A stretch of 22,425 nucleotides of DNA from the NCBI GenBank assembly GCA_902513415.1, contig CABXMS010000005.1:1-22425 (forward strand), in the 5' to 3' direction. The position numbers and the translations under genes are program-made. Positions 7,562 to 16,224 of the stretch are shown here, in pieces (position 1 is the stretch's first letter; every line of letters starts with the position of its first letter). The notes under the pieces are model-generated. The model saw nothing but the letters and a program-made list of their open reading frames with translations. It made no database searches and was not told where the DNA came from. This DNA is from an uncultured Pelagibacteraceae bacterium. GTDB taxonomy: Bacteria > Pseudomonadota > Alphaproteobacteria > Pelagibacterales > Pelagibacteraceae.

Positions 7562-8695
7562 ATGATTAAAGAAAAAAAATCATTGAAGGAAAAAAAATTA
7601 CCTTCAAGACGTAAGTTCTTTAAAGCTGCCGCTGCAACAGGTGTTGCTGCTGTAGCTGCATCATCTTTAGCTGCTCCAGCCGTTGCCGCAGAAAGAGTAG
7701 AAGCTGCAATGGTAGCTACTTGGCCAAGAGATTTTCCTGGCTTAGGTACGGGTGCGCAAAGATTTGCAAAAAGACTAAGCGATATGAGTGATGGACGTAT
7801 ACAAGTTACTTACTATGCTTCTGGTGAAAGAGTAAAAGCATTTGACTCTTTTGATGAAGTTGCATCTGGTAACTCACAAATGTATCATGCTGCAGACTAC
7901 TACTGGGTTAAAAAACACCCAGCTTTTGGATACTTTACAGCATGTCCATTTGGTTTTACTTACTCAGAAATAAATGCTTGGATTCACCATGGTGGCGGAC
8001 AAGAGCTTTGGGATGAACTAACTGATGATTACGGAACTCAAAGTTTCATAGCTGGTAATACAGGTGTGCAAATGGGTGGTTGGTTTAATAAAAAAATTAG
8101 ATCAGCTAATGACTTTAAAGGTTTAAAAATGCGTATGCCTGGATTAGGTGGACAAGTTTTAGGAAAACTTGGTGGTTCTCCAATCTCACTTCCTGGTGGA
8201 CAAATTTATGAAAACCTTGTTTCAGGTGCAATTGATGCAACTGAATGGGTAGGTCCTTGGAATGATGAAGCTATGAAATTCCATGAAGCTGCTAAATACT
8301 ATTACTATCCTGGTATGCACGAACCTGGTTCGATGTTAGCATGTGGTGTTAATAAATCATGGTTTACAAGCCTAACAAAATCAGATCAAATGACAATTAA
8401 AACTGCGTGTGCTTGGGCAGATGAGATTACGATGGCTGAGTATAATGCTAAAAATGGTGCTGCATTAGCTCGTCTAGTAAACGATCATGGTGTTAAACTT
8501 GAGAAATTCAACGATAAAGTTTATGACGCTTTTGCCAAAGGTGCTAAAGAAGTTTACGAAGAAGTTCAACAACATAGTGCTCTTGCTGCTAAAACGCACA
8601 AAGCTTTTGTTAAAGCTCGTAAAGAAATTGGTGCTTGGACTAACTTGTCTGATTCACCATATATTCAGCAAAGAAATAGAGCTTTAGGAATATAA
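7562..8695 (+). CDS. dctP: TRAP transporter substrate-binding protein, 2-oxo/2-hydroxy monocarboxylate type
   Basis: A 377-residue periplasmic binding protein. It has a twin-arginine signal, SRRKFFK (residues 15-21), then an Ala-rich stretch with cleavage near residue 43, so it is likely exported folded by Tat. It resembles TakP and the calcium-lactate TRAP protein. R191 (MRMPG) matches the conserved carboxylate-binding arginine. E228-W229 (TEW) and E254 (HEPG) have the 26-residue spacing of the TakP cation ligands E214/W215/E240, and Q170 is a plausible fourth ligand. These suggest that it binds a small 2-oxo or 2-hydroxy acid (pyruvate, lactate or similar) through a cation. Base composition looks less AT-rich than its neighbours, and a strong ribosome site and a terminator follow the pattern of a highly expressed binding protein. 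Confidence 0.85.
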   Translation: MIKEKKSLKEKKLPSRRKFFKAAAATGVAAVAASSLAAPAVAAERVEAAMVATWPRDFPGLGTGAQRFAKRLSDMSDGRIQVTYYASGERVKAFDSFDEVASGNSQMYHAADYYWVKKHPAFGYFTACPFGFTYSEINAWIHHGGGQELWDELTDDYGTQSFIAGNTGVQMGGWFNKKIRSANDFKGLKMRMPGLGGQVLGKLGGSPISLPGGQIYENLVSGAIDATEWVGPWNDEAMKFHEAAKYYYYPGMHEPGSMLACGVNKSWFTSLTKSDQMTIKTACAWADEITMAEYNAKNGAALARLVNDHGVKLEKFNDKVYDAFAKGAKEVYEEVQQHSALAAKTHKAFVKARKEIGAWTNLSDSPYIQQRNRALGI

Positions 8696-8726
8696 TAATT
8701 CTTAAGGTTTGAGTAAAATTTGATAT

Positions 8727-8759
8727 AAGGGGCCCTTAATTAAAGGGCCCTTTGTTTTT
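8727..8759 (+). terminator. Intrinsic terminator between dctP and dctQ
   Basis: Arms 8727-8737 and 8743-8753 form an 11-bp stem with one G-U pair, built around GGGCCC facing GGGCCC, with a 5-nt loop, followed by GTTTTTA. It is the most stable hairpin noticed in the window and stands out in AT-rich DNA. It lies 32 nt after the dctP stop and 33 nt before dctQ. It probably stops most transcripts after dctP, so that the binding protein exceeds the membrane subunits. Confidence 0.85.
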
Positions 8760-8791
8760 ATGGGTTTTACTAAATAAGGTTTATTTGCTTT

Positions 8792-9775
8792 ATGTTTACA
8801 AGAAATAATTTACCGATATGTATTAGAATATTTAGCTATTCAATATTAGCTATTACTTTTGTTTTTTTAATCAATAATGTTTTAACAGTCTGGTTTGATT
8901 GGCCTGGCATTAAGCAATTATATTCAAATTATGGTTTATTTGGATTTAAAAAATTAAGTAAACCTTTAGAAGGATCAACAATAACTTTTGCTTTAATACA
9001 ATTATTTTTTTATGTTATCTCGATACTATTTGTAATTTTTTATGTATTTAAATCTATTAAACAAACTTTAAAAACTGATGCAGAAATTCTTACTAAATTT
9101 ACAGCTTATTTAATTAGATCATCTTTCTGGGCCGTTTTAATAGTTGGGTTCGCAGATTTCTTAGTTTCATTTATGGTTGTTGAAAAATTAGTTGAGCCAA
9201 TTTTAGGTGAATTTTTAAAGGTTAAATTAGTTATTCCAACTTTTAGAATTTCATTTGTTCATTTCCCTTTAATATTAATTTCATTTGTAATTGGATATTT
9301 TACAAGAACTATAGGTTTTATTTGGTTAGCCGTTTTAGTAGTTGGCAGTGAGTTTTCAATTGTTCTATCTAGATTTATATTTGAGTATGAACAAGCTTTT
9401 CAAGGAGATTTAGTTCGTTTTTGGTATTCGGCTCTTTATCTTTTTGCTAGCGCCTATGCTTTAATGCATGAAGGTCATGTACGAGTTGATGTTTTATATA
9501 CTGGTTTTTCTGAACGAAAAAAAGCTTGGACAAACTCCATGGGATCATTGGTATTAGGAATTCCACTTTGTCTTATTGTTATATTTTTAGGAATGGGTGG
9601 TAAAGCGAGTATTATTAACGGACCAGTTCTCTCTTTTGAAATTACGCAGCAAGGTTCCAATGGATTATATTTGCTTTACTTAATGGCAATATATCTAGCT
9701 GTATTTGCCGTAAGTATGTTAACTCAATTTACTAGTTATTTTATGAGTAGCAGCCACAAACTTTTGAAAAATTAA
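8792..9775 (+). CDS. dctQ: TRAP transporter small permease (DctQ), enlarged
   Basis: A 327-residue membrane protein with about seven hydrophobic segments (roughly 12-32, 66-87, 108-130, 154-190, 206-225, 250-268, 290-313). The last ~125 residues carry the DctQ core, including FWYSALYLFASAYALMHEGHV followed by RVDVLY. DctQ proteins usually have about 160-200 residues and four membrane segments, so the first ~150-170 residues are extra. It pairs with DctM in the Na+-coupled permease. No Shine-Dalgarno is evident. The gene ends 3 nt before dctM. Possible readings of the N-terminal part are a regulatory or stabilising membrane domain; I recognise no separate family in it. Confidence 0.75.
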   Translation: MFTRNNLPICIRIFSYSILAITFVFLINNVLTVWFDWPGIKQLYSNYGLFGFKKLSKPLEGSTITFALIQLFFYVISILFVIFYVFKSIKQTLKTDAEILTKFTAYLIRSSFWAVLIVGFADFLVSFMVVEKLVEPILGEFLKVKLVIPTFRISFVHFPLILISFVIGYFTRTIGFIWLAVLVVGSEFSIVLSRFIFEYEQAFQGDLVRFWYSALYLFASAYALMHEGHVRVDVLYTGFSERKKAWTNSMGSLVLGIPLCLIVIFLGMGGKASIINGPVLSFEITQQGSNGLYLLYLMAIYLAVFAVSMLTQFTSYFMSSSHKLLKN

Positions 9776-9778
9776 ATT

Positions 9779-12430
9779 ATGGAACATTTATTTTTATCTC
9801 TGCTCGTATTAATAATGATAGTAGCATTAGCTTCAGGTTTCCCAGTTGCTTTTGCATTACCGGGTTCAGCAATTATTTCAATAGGTCTTGCAGCTATTTT
9901 TGGATATCTTTTTGAAGGAGATGCAAGTGCTTATTTTGCAACTGATGGACCCATAGAATGGTTAACAGCAGGTATTACAAATTTCAGGAGTAACTATTGG
10001 GATGTAGAGACCGATACTTTAATTGCCATACCTTTGTTTATTTTTATGGGAATAATGTTGCAAAAATCTAAAATTGCAGAAGATCTTTTAGTAACCATGG
10101 GACAGTTATTTGGTCCTATTCCTGGTGGATTAGGTATTTCAGTAATTTTTGTTGGAGCATTGCTTGCAGCAACAACAGGTATAGTTGGAGCAACAGTAAT
10201 TGCCATGGGTCTAATCTCGCTACCCACAATGTTGAATAATAAATATGATAAAAGTCTTGCGAGCGGAATTGTCTGTTCATCCGGAACACTTGGTCAAATA
10301 ATACCTCCATCAATTGTCTTAATTATTATAGCGGATCAATTAGCCAGCGCTGCCGATGTTGCAAATACGATTAGACAGTCAGATTATAAATTAATTACTG
10401 GAGAGTTTAATATGCCAGGTGAATTAAGAGTGGGATCTACAAGTGCTGGAGATATGTTTCTTGGAGCTTTGCTACCCGGATTAGTATTAGTTGGTTTATA
10501 TATGTTGTATGTATTTGTATATGCAAGATTCAATCCTAAAGCAGCTCCACCTGTTCCATTTAAAGGACAATTTGATTTTAAATTTTGGATAAAAGTTATT
10601 ATGGTGATAATTCCTCCGCTTGCATTAATTTTTGCAGTTCTTGGATCTATATTAATGGGTATTGCAACTGTAAATCAAGCTGGTTCTATTGGAGCTATAG
10701 GAGCCACTATAATGGCAGGCTATCGTCTTCATCAAGGTAAAAAAGATGCCTTTTATCCGCTGATAATAACTATTATATCTTTAATTCCTATTTTTATCAT
10801 TTCAAATAATTATAACTTAAATATTAAAGCTTTAGAAACTAGGAACTTAACTGCGATTCTTATAACAGCTTTTTTTACTATAATATTTTTAATTGGTATT
10901 GGATGGAGTTTTTGGAGAGCTTACAAAGTTGATAATGTCTTAAAAGAAGTTGTTACAGAAACTTGTGTAACTACTTCGATGGTTTTTATAATTCTTTTAG
11001 GAGCAGCGATGTTAACTTCGGGTTTTAGAGCTTTTGGAGGAGAAGAATTGGTAAGAGATTTTTTACAAGATTTACCAGGAGGGTTTTGGACGCAGTTTAT
11101 TGTTGTGATGGCAGTAATATTTTTATTAGGTTTTTTCCTTGATTTTATAGAAATTGCTGTTGTTGTTGTTCCTATTATTGCACCAATATTGTTAGCTGAA
11201 ACCGGTGCTAACGTTAGTGCAATTTGGTTAGGTGTAATGATTGGTGTAAATTTACAAACTTCTTTCTTAACTCCTCCATTTGGTTTTGCCTTGTTCTATT
11301 TAAAGGGAGTTGCACCCAAGTTCGTTACAACTTTAAATATTTGGAAAGGTGTTGTTCCTTTCATAATATTACAGCTTATAGGACTTGGAATTGTAGGTTT
11401 TTATCCAAGTTTAGTAAATTATCTACCAGCAAGAACATATTTAACATCTCATGTGGCTCCGCCTCCGATGAATCCTAAGCTTCAACATTGTTTGCAAGAA
11501 TATAAATTTGATATTTACAATAATAAAGAACAAAAAATCATAGTTGCTATTACAGAATTTCAACAATTGGTTCCATTAAATCTTCCTAATGACAAACTAG
11601 ATATTTTTGAGGAACATTTTGAAAATGCATTAGGAACTTTTGCTTTAGTTAAAAAACTTCAAAAAGCAGAAGATGAATATAAATTGTTTGCTAAAGATTA
11701 CAGAGATCTTCACTATAGTGTTAGAAAAAAAGAAAAAAAAATAAGAAAAATAGATAAGAGAATAGAAAAATTAAAAGCTTCAATTAGAAATTTAGACGAA
11801 AATAATTTGGCTGAAAAAAATAAAATTGAGCTAAAAATTGAAGATTATAAGTTAGAAATAGATGAAATAAAAAAACAAATCCCAGAAAATTGGATATCTA
11901 AAAATAAAGAATTTGAAATTATTCAGAAAGCTAAAAATACAAAAACAAAAAGATATAGAAAAAATGTTGATGAAGCATATGATAACCTAGATAAAATTGC
12001 TATGTTTATAAAAGATCACGAAAAATTAAATGAACTTTCTCCAGATATTAAAGACTTAAAGAAAAATATTGGTAATGAAGATTATAAAAATTCAATTTCA
12101 AATATAGATAGCTTGTTTGAAAAAATTGCGGAAATTTCAGGAACAGAAGAATTTGCCAATAGATTAGATGATTTATATTCTTTACTTGATAGTGAAGAAA
12201 TAGAAATTAACAAAATTTCAGATGCAAGTTCAGAAGTTTTTATGTTGTTTGATAAAGAAGTGAAATGGAGAAAAGATGCAGAAGAAAATTTAATGCCAGA
12301 ACTTGAGAAATATAATTTAGTTATAAAGGATAATATAGGTTTAAGACTTCAGTCTCGCCTAACTAAAGAACAAGCTAAATTTGTTGCAAGCTGTAATTCT
12401 ATTCATCGAGACATATCTTTAAATTTTTAA
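9779..12430 (+). CDS. dctM: TRAP transporter large permease (DctM) with a long charged, partly coiled-coil C-terminal domain
   Basis: An 883-residue protein. Residues 1-~550 are the DctM permease: multiple membrane segments, the conserved GTLGQIIPPS, a central insertion with extra hydrophobic segments (about 220-385) as in FcbT3-type large permeases, and LTPPFGFALFYLKG near the end. The membrane part ends near YPSLVNYLP. Residues ~555-883 form a hydrophilic domain rich in Lys, Glu and Asp with a probable coiled coil (~624-700), unlike ordinary 430-residue DctM. The frame is open throughout with even base composition, so this looks like a real fusion rather than an error. The permease drives substrate uptake with an ion gradient. 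The role of the tail is unknown; sensing or scaffolding are guesses. Confidence 0.85.
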   Translation: MEHLFLSLLVLIMIVALASGFPVAFALPGSAIISIGLAAIFGYLFEGDASAYFATDGPIEWLTAGITNFRSNYWDVETDTLIAIPLFIFMGIMLQKSKIAEDLLVTMGQLFGPIPGGLGISVIFVGALLAATTGIVGATVIAMGLISLPTMLNNKYDKSLASGIVCSSGTLGQIIPPSIVLIIIADQLASAADVANTIRQSDYKLITGEFNMPGELRVGSTSAGDMFLGALLPGLVLVGLYMLYVFVYARFNPKAAPPVPFKGQFDFKFWIKVIMVIIPPLALIFAVLGSILMGIATVNQAGSIGAIGATIMAGYRLHQGKKDAFYPLIITIISLIPIFIISNNYNLNIKALETRNLTAILITAFFTIIFLIGIGWSFWRAYKVDNVLKEVVTETCVTTSMVFIILLGAAMLTSGFRAFGGEELVRDFLQDLPGGFWTQFIVVMAVIFLLGFFLDFIEIAVVVVPIIAPILLAETGANVSAIWLGVMIGVNLQTSFLTPPFGFALFYLKGVAPKFVTTLNIWKGVVPFIILQLIGLGIVGFYPSLVNYLPARTYLTSHVAPPPMNPKLQHCLQEYKFDIYNNKEQKIIVAITEFQQLVPLNLPNDKLDIFEEHFENALGTFALVKKLQKAEDEYKLFAKDYRDLHYSVRKKEKKIRKIDKRIEKLKASIRNLDENNLAEKNKIELKIEDYKLEIDEIKKQIPENWISKNKEFEIIQKAKNTKTKRYRKNVDEAYDNLDKIAMFIKDHEKLNELSPDIKDLKKNIGNEDYKNSISNIDSLFEKIAEISGTEEFANRLDDLYSLLDSEEIEINKISDASSEVFMLFDKEVKWRKDAEENLMPELEKYNLVIKDNIGLRLQSRLTKEQAKFVASCNSIHRDISLNF

Positions 12431-12439
12431 TTTAAACAA

Positions 12440-13657
12440 ATGGAAAAAAATGTTTTACCGATAAAAAAAGCGGTCTTAGTTTTTTTTGTATTTGCTTGTG
12501 GATATTTTATATCTTGTCTTTTAAGAGCAATTACCGCAACTTTATCTCCTTTATTAACCAATGAATTTAATTTATTAGCAGGCGATCTAGGATTATTAGC
12601 TGGAGGATATTTTTTAGGATTTGCATCTATGCAAATACCACTTGGATATTTACTTGATAGACATGGCCCAAAAAAAATTGTTTCTTCATTTTTATTGATT
12701 GCAATAATTGGCTCAGCAGCTTTTGCTCTAGCCCAGAGCTTTGCTGGTTTGCTTATATCAAGAATTTTAATTGGAGTTGGTGTTAGTGCATGTTTAATGG
12801 GTCCTTTAACTGGTTACAGAATTTGGTTTGCAGATGAATACCAACAAAGAGGAAACTCTTGGATGTTAATGATAGCTTCAACCGGATTTGTTTTTTCAAC
12901 ATTACCCGTTCAAATTTTATTGCCAATTTTTGGATGGAGATGGATTTTTGGAGGAATAGCTATTTTAATATTTATTGTTATAATTTTAACATTACTTTTT
13001 ATTCCTCCATGGAAAAATAAAATAGATAATAATGATCAAAAAAATTCTGGATTATTATCAGACGTTTGGAAAAATAAATTTTTTAGAAGCACTATTCCTC
13101 TTGGTTTATTCAACTACGGAGGAATCATGGCAGTTCAAACTTTGTGGGCTGGTCCATGGATGATTAGAGTTGCGGGCTATGATTCTCTAGAGAGTGCAAC
13201 AGGACTTTTTTGGATAAATGCAACAATGTTAATAGCATTTTTTGTTTGGGGTTATATTTTGCCTAAAATTAATAAGTTAGGCATGGATACGATGAAACTC
13301 ATTAAATTTGGATTACCAATCAGTTACTTATCTTTGCTTGTCATTATTATTTCAGGTGAAAATGCGGGAGCAATACATTTTGTAATCTATATACTTTCTT
13401 CAATTGTTTTATCGCTTACCCAGCCTGCAGTGGCTATGCGTTTTCCAACTAGTTTAGCAGGAAAATCACTTACATCATTTAATTTACTTATTTTTTTAGG
13501 CACTTTTATAATGCAGTGGGGAATTGGTTTAATAATTGATTTATCACAATTTTTTGGAAAAAGTGAAATTCAAAGCTTTCAAATATCATTTTTTATTTAT
13601 TTAGTAATCTGCATTCTTTGCTATTTATATTTTATTTTAAATAATAAAAATGAATAA
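12440..13657 (+). CDS. Major facilitator superfamily transporter
   Basis: A 405-residue protein with about twelve hydrophobic segments. The loop between segments 2 and 3 holds an MFS motif A variant, GYLLDRHGPKK, and segment 4 has SRILIGVGVSACLMGP. A hydrophilic central loop (about residues 190-215) divides the two six-helix halves. The substrate cannot be read from the sequence. Because it follows the TRAP permease by 9 nt it may move a related organic acid or export a product, but this is inference. Its end overlaps the next gene by 8 nt. No Shine-Dalgarno is seen. Confidence 0.8.
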   Translation: MEKNVLPIKKAVLVFFVFACGYFISCLLRAITATLSPLLTNEFNLLAGDLGLLAGGYFLGFASMQIPLGYLLDRHGPKKIVSSFLLIAIIGSAAFALAQSFAGLLISRILIGVGVSACLMGPLTGYRIWFADEYQQRGNSWMLMIASTGFVFSTLPVQILLPIFGWRWIFGGIAILIFIVIILTLLFIPPWKNKIDNNDQKNSGLLSDVWKNKFFRSTIPLGLFNYGGIMAVQTLWAGPWMIRVAGYDSLESATGLFWINATMLIAFFVWGYILPKINKLGMDTMKLIKFGLPISYLSLLVIIISGENAGAIHFVIYILSSIVLSLTQPAVAMRFPTSLAGKSLTSFNLLIFLGTFIMQWGIGLIIDLSQFFGKSEIQSFQISFFIYLVICILCYLYFILNNKNE

Positions 13658-14462
13658 AAAAAAAATGTATATTTTATCTATAGTTGGATTGATAATTGTA
13701 ATTTATATAATTTTTTCATTTATATTATATAAAACTCAAAGAAACTTATTATACTTTCCGGAAGAAAATAATTATTATGGAGACAAATTAACTGTAGAAA
13801 TAGACAAGATAAAAATTATAACTGAAGATAATATTAGTTTATTAGCTTGGTATCATAAAAAGGATATTAATAAATACAAAACTATTCTTTACTTGCATGG
13901 TAATGCAGGATCATTAGAAAATAGGATACATAAAATAAATCACTTTAAAGATATAGATATTAATTTTTTGTTAATTTCCTGGAGAGGGTTTAGCGGCAAT
14001 GCTGGAGAACCGTCAGAAGAAGGACTTTATAAAGATGCTAAGAGCGCTATTAAATGGTTAAAAAGCGAAGGAGCGATCGAAGAAAATATAATAATTTATG
14101 GCGAGTCTCTTGGCACAGGAGTAGCCACTGAAGTTGCTCAGCATAAAAATTTTGCTGGGATAATTTTAGAGTCACCCTTCACATCTATGGTAGAAGCTGG
14201 CAAAACTAAATATCCAATATTTCCTATTGGTTTACTTCTCAAAGATAAATACGAAAGTTCTAAAAAAATTAAAAATATTAAATCTCCAATTTTAATTATG
14301 CATGGAGAAGCCGATAGAATAGTACCTTTTTGGATGGGGAAACAAATGTATGAGCTAGCTAATGAACCTAAATATTCTTACTTTTCAAAAGAAGATGATC
14401 ATATGATGGATTTTAACGAAGATTTAATTAATGCAATTAGAAAATTTATTAATAGAATTTAA
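13650..14462 (+). CDS. Membrane-anchored alpha/beta hydrolase (Bem46/ABHD13-like)
   Basis: A 270-residue protein with one N-terminal membrane segment (about 7-28) and then an alpha/beta hydrolase fold. The oxyanion region is LHGNAG, the nucleophile elbow GESLG (S153), the acid D222 (HGEADRIVP) and the histidine H251 (EDDHMMDF), so the triad is complete. The LLYFPEE opening and WRGFSGNAGEPSE segment are typical of Bem46/YfhR-like proteins, whose substrates are mostly unknown; esterase or lipase activity is likely. It overlaps the MFS gene by 8 nt. Its TAA overlaps the stop of convergent ftsY within TTAA at 14459-14462. Confidence 0.8.
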   Translation: MNKKKMYILSIVGLIIVIYIIFSFILYKTQRNLLYFPEENNYYGDKLTVEIDKIKIITEDNISLLAWYHKKDINKYKTILYLHGNAGSLENRIHKINHFKDIDINFLLISWRGFSGNAGEPSEEGLYKDAKSAIKWLKSEGAIEENIIIYGESLGTGVATEVAQHKNFAGIILESPFTSMVEAGKTKYPIFPIGLLLKDKYESSKKIKNIKSPILIMHGEADRIVPFWMGKQMYELANEPKYSYFSKEDDHMMDFNEDLINAIRKFINRI

Positions 14463-15376
14463 TCTTTTTGGATAAAAGCATCTGCAAATTTTTCTGCATT
14501 AAATATCTCAAAATCTTCTACTTTTTCACCAAGTCCCAAACCAATTATTGGAAGTTTATATTTTTTAGATAATGCAATAAGGATTCCTCCTTTTGCAGTA
14601 CCATCAAGCTTTGTCATTATAATTCCAGTAAGTGAAATTATTTTGTTAAATTCTTCAACTTGGTTAATAATATTTTGACCAGAAGTAGCATCTAAAACTA
14701 ATATTACTTCGTGAGGGGCATTTTGGTCGTATTTTTTTAATACGTTTCCAATTTTTTTATATTCATCCATTAAATTTTTTTTATTTTGTAATCTACCAGC
14801 AGTATCTATTAATAATGTATTTATATTATTAGCCTTCGAATGTTCTATAGCTTTGTATGCAACTGATGCTGGATCCGAACCAGCACTTGACTTTATTATA
14901 TCTGTTCCAATTTTAATCGACCATTGTTCGAGCTGTTCTATAGCTGCAGCTCTAAAAGTATCACACGCAGAGAAAAGTACTTTATTTTCATTTTTTAAAA
15001 ATTTTTTACCAATTTTTCCTATAGTTGTTGTTTTGCCAACTCCATTCACACCAGAAATCAAAATAACATTAAGATCGTTTTTTTTATCAAAAAAATCATT
15101 TTTTTCTAATGGCCGCATAAGAGAAATGATATATTCTTTTAAAATATTTTTTACTTCATCAATTGTATTTAAATTAGGATCTATTTTTTTTTGAGAAATT
15201 ATTTCTCTTATATCTGAGGCAGAGTCTATTCCCACATCAGAACTAATTAAAAATTCTTCAATTTCATTTAATGTTTTGTCGTCAATTTCTTTTTTAATTA
15301 TAATTTCTTTCAGACCTGATGCAAAACTAGTTGCACTTTTCTTAAATCCAGATTTAAATATATCAAATATTCCCAT
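14459..15376 (-). CDS. ftsY: Signal recognition particle receptor FtsY
   Basis: A 305-residue SRP-type GTPase lacking the long acidic A domain of E. coli FtsY. A four-helix N domain (about 1-95) precedes the G domain: P-loop GVNGVGKTTT (109-118), DTFRAAA (139-145), DTAGR (191-195), TKLD (255-258) and GLGEKVEDF. The N-terminal MGIFDIFKSGF with following Lys residues is an amphipathic membrane-targeting helix candidate. It receives ribosome-SRP complexes at the inner membrane, and its partner Ffh is encoded divergently nearby. Its start shares one base with the dapF stop (TAATG on this strand). Many alphaproteobacteria have a MiaB-like methylthiotransferase gene between dapF and ftsY; none is present here. 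Confidence 0.95.
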   Translation of the reverse strand: MGIFDIFKSGFKKSATSFASGLKEIIIKKEIDDKTLNEIEEFLISSDVGIDSASDIREIISQKKIDPNLNTIDEVKNILKEYIISLMRPLEKNDFFDKKNDLNVILISGVNGVGKTTTIGKIGKKFLKNENKVLFSACDTFRAAAIEQLEQWSIKIGTDIIKSSAGSDPASVAYKAIEHSKANNINTLLIDTAGRLQNKKNLMDEYKKIGNVLKKYDQNAPHEVILVLDATSGQNIINQVEEFNKIISLTGIIMTKLDGTAKGGILIALSKKYKLPIIGLGLGEKVEDFEIFNAEKFADAFIQKD

Positions 15377-16200
15377 TAAATTTTAACTGCTATTTCCTTT
15401 ATTTCAGATACGGGACCTTTCATATAAATTATATTTTTGTCATCAATATTTATCGATAAAATACCTAGAGGAAATTCAATATTAATTTTAGATTTTTTAA
15501 TACCATTTAATTTTGCCGCAAAAGCAGTAGCGCAGGCTGCAGTTCCACATGCTTTAGTTAAACCAGCCCCTCTTTCCCAAACTTTAATTTTTATATGATC
15601 ATCATTTACTATTTTTGCAAGTGTGACATTGCATTTTTCTGGAAATAATTCACTATTTTCAATTTCGGGACCTATTTTTTTTAAGTCAAATATTTCAATA
15701 TCTTTTATAAAAAATATTATATGTGGATTACCAACATTAACAGCAGTACCACCAATAAATTCATTATTATTTTTATCCAAAATTTTTATATTTAAATTTT
15801 TTGTTTCTAATTCTTTGCTTATAGGTATTTCATTCCATTTTACTTTTGGAACACCAATATTAGTTTCAACTATTTTATTATCATAAATTTTAGATTTTAA
15901 ATTTCCTGATGAAGTTAATACTTCAATCTCTTTTTTATTATTTTCTTTAGACAAAAGGTATGCAACACACCTTGTACCATTTCCGCATGCATCTGATTTA
16001 CTTCCATCTGAATTATAAAACTCTAGACTAGCATCTATATTTTTATTTTTTCTTATAAAAATTAACTGATCACAACCAATATAATTGCGGTCACATATCT
16101 TAATTATTTGTTCTTTATTTAATTTCAAATCTTGTGATCTTTCATCTATGATTACAAAATCATTACCTAGGCCATCCATTTTATAAGCTATAAATTCCAT
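15376..16200 (-). CDS. dapF: Diaminopimelate epimerase
   Basis: A 274-residue two-domain, PLP-independent epimerase converting LL- to meso-diaminopimelate for lysine and peptidoglycan synthesis. The two catalytic cysteines are present in their motifs: C72 in ACGNGTRC and C218 in TKACGTAACA. Other conserved stretches are the MDGLGNDFVIID start and NVGNPH. The ATG at the minus-strand position 16200 gives the family-typical N-terminus. It is the first gene of a dapF-ftsY pair, read from the divergent region shared with ffh, where a TATAAT for this strand is visible at 16243-16248. Length is normal. Confidence 0.95.
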   Translation of the reverse strand: MEFIAYKMDGLGNDFVIIDERSQDLKLNKEQIIKICDRNYIGCDQLIFIRKNKNIDASLEFYNSDGSKSDACGNGTRCVAYLLSKENNKKEIEVLTSSGNLKSKIYDNKIVETNIGVPKVKWNEIPISKELETKNLNIKILDKNNNEFIGGTAVNVGNPHIIFFIKDIEIFDLKKIGPEIENSELFPEKCNVTLAKIVNDDHIKIKVWERGAGLTKACGTAACATAFAAKLNGIKKSKINIEFPLGILSINIDDKNIIYMKGPVSEIKEIAVKI

Positions 16201-16224
16201 ATATTTAAATACTTAACTTATTTA

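Noticed and set aside
11224..11478. 84-codon open frame inside dctM
   Set aside because: It is an out-of-frame shadow of the permease with no domain or ribosome site.
11440..12430. DctM tail as a separate gene joined by a lost stop or frameshift
   Set aside because: The frame is continuous with no composition break, and no internal start with a ribosome site sits at the junction; a true fusion is simpler.
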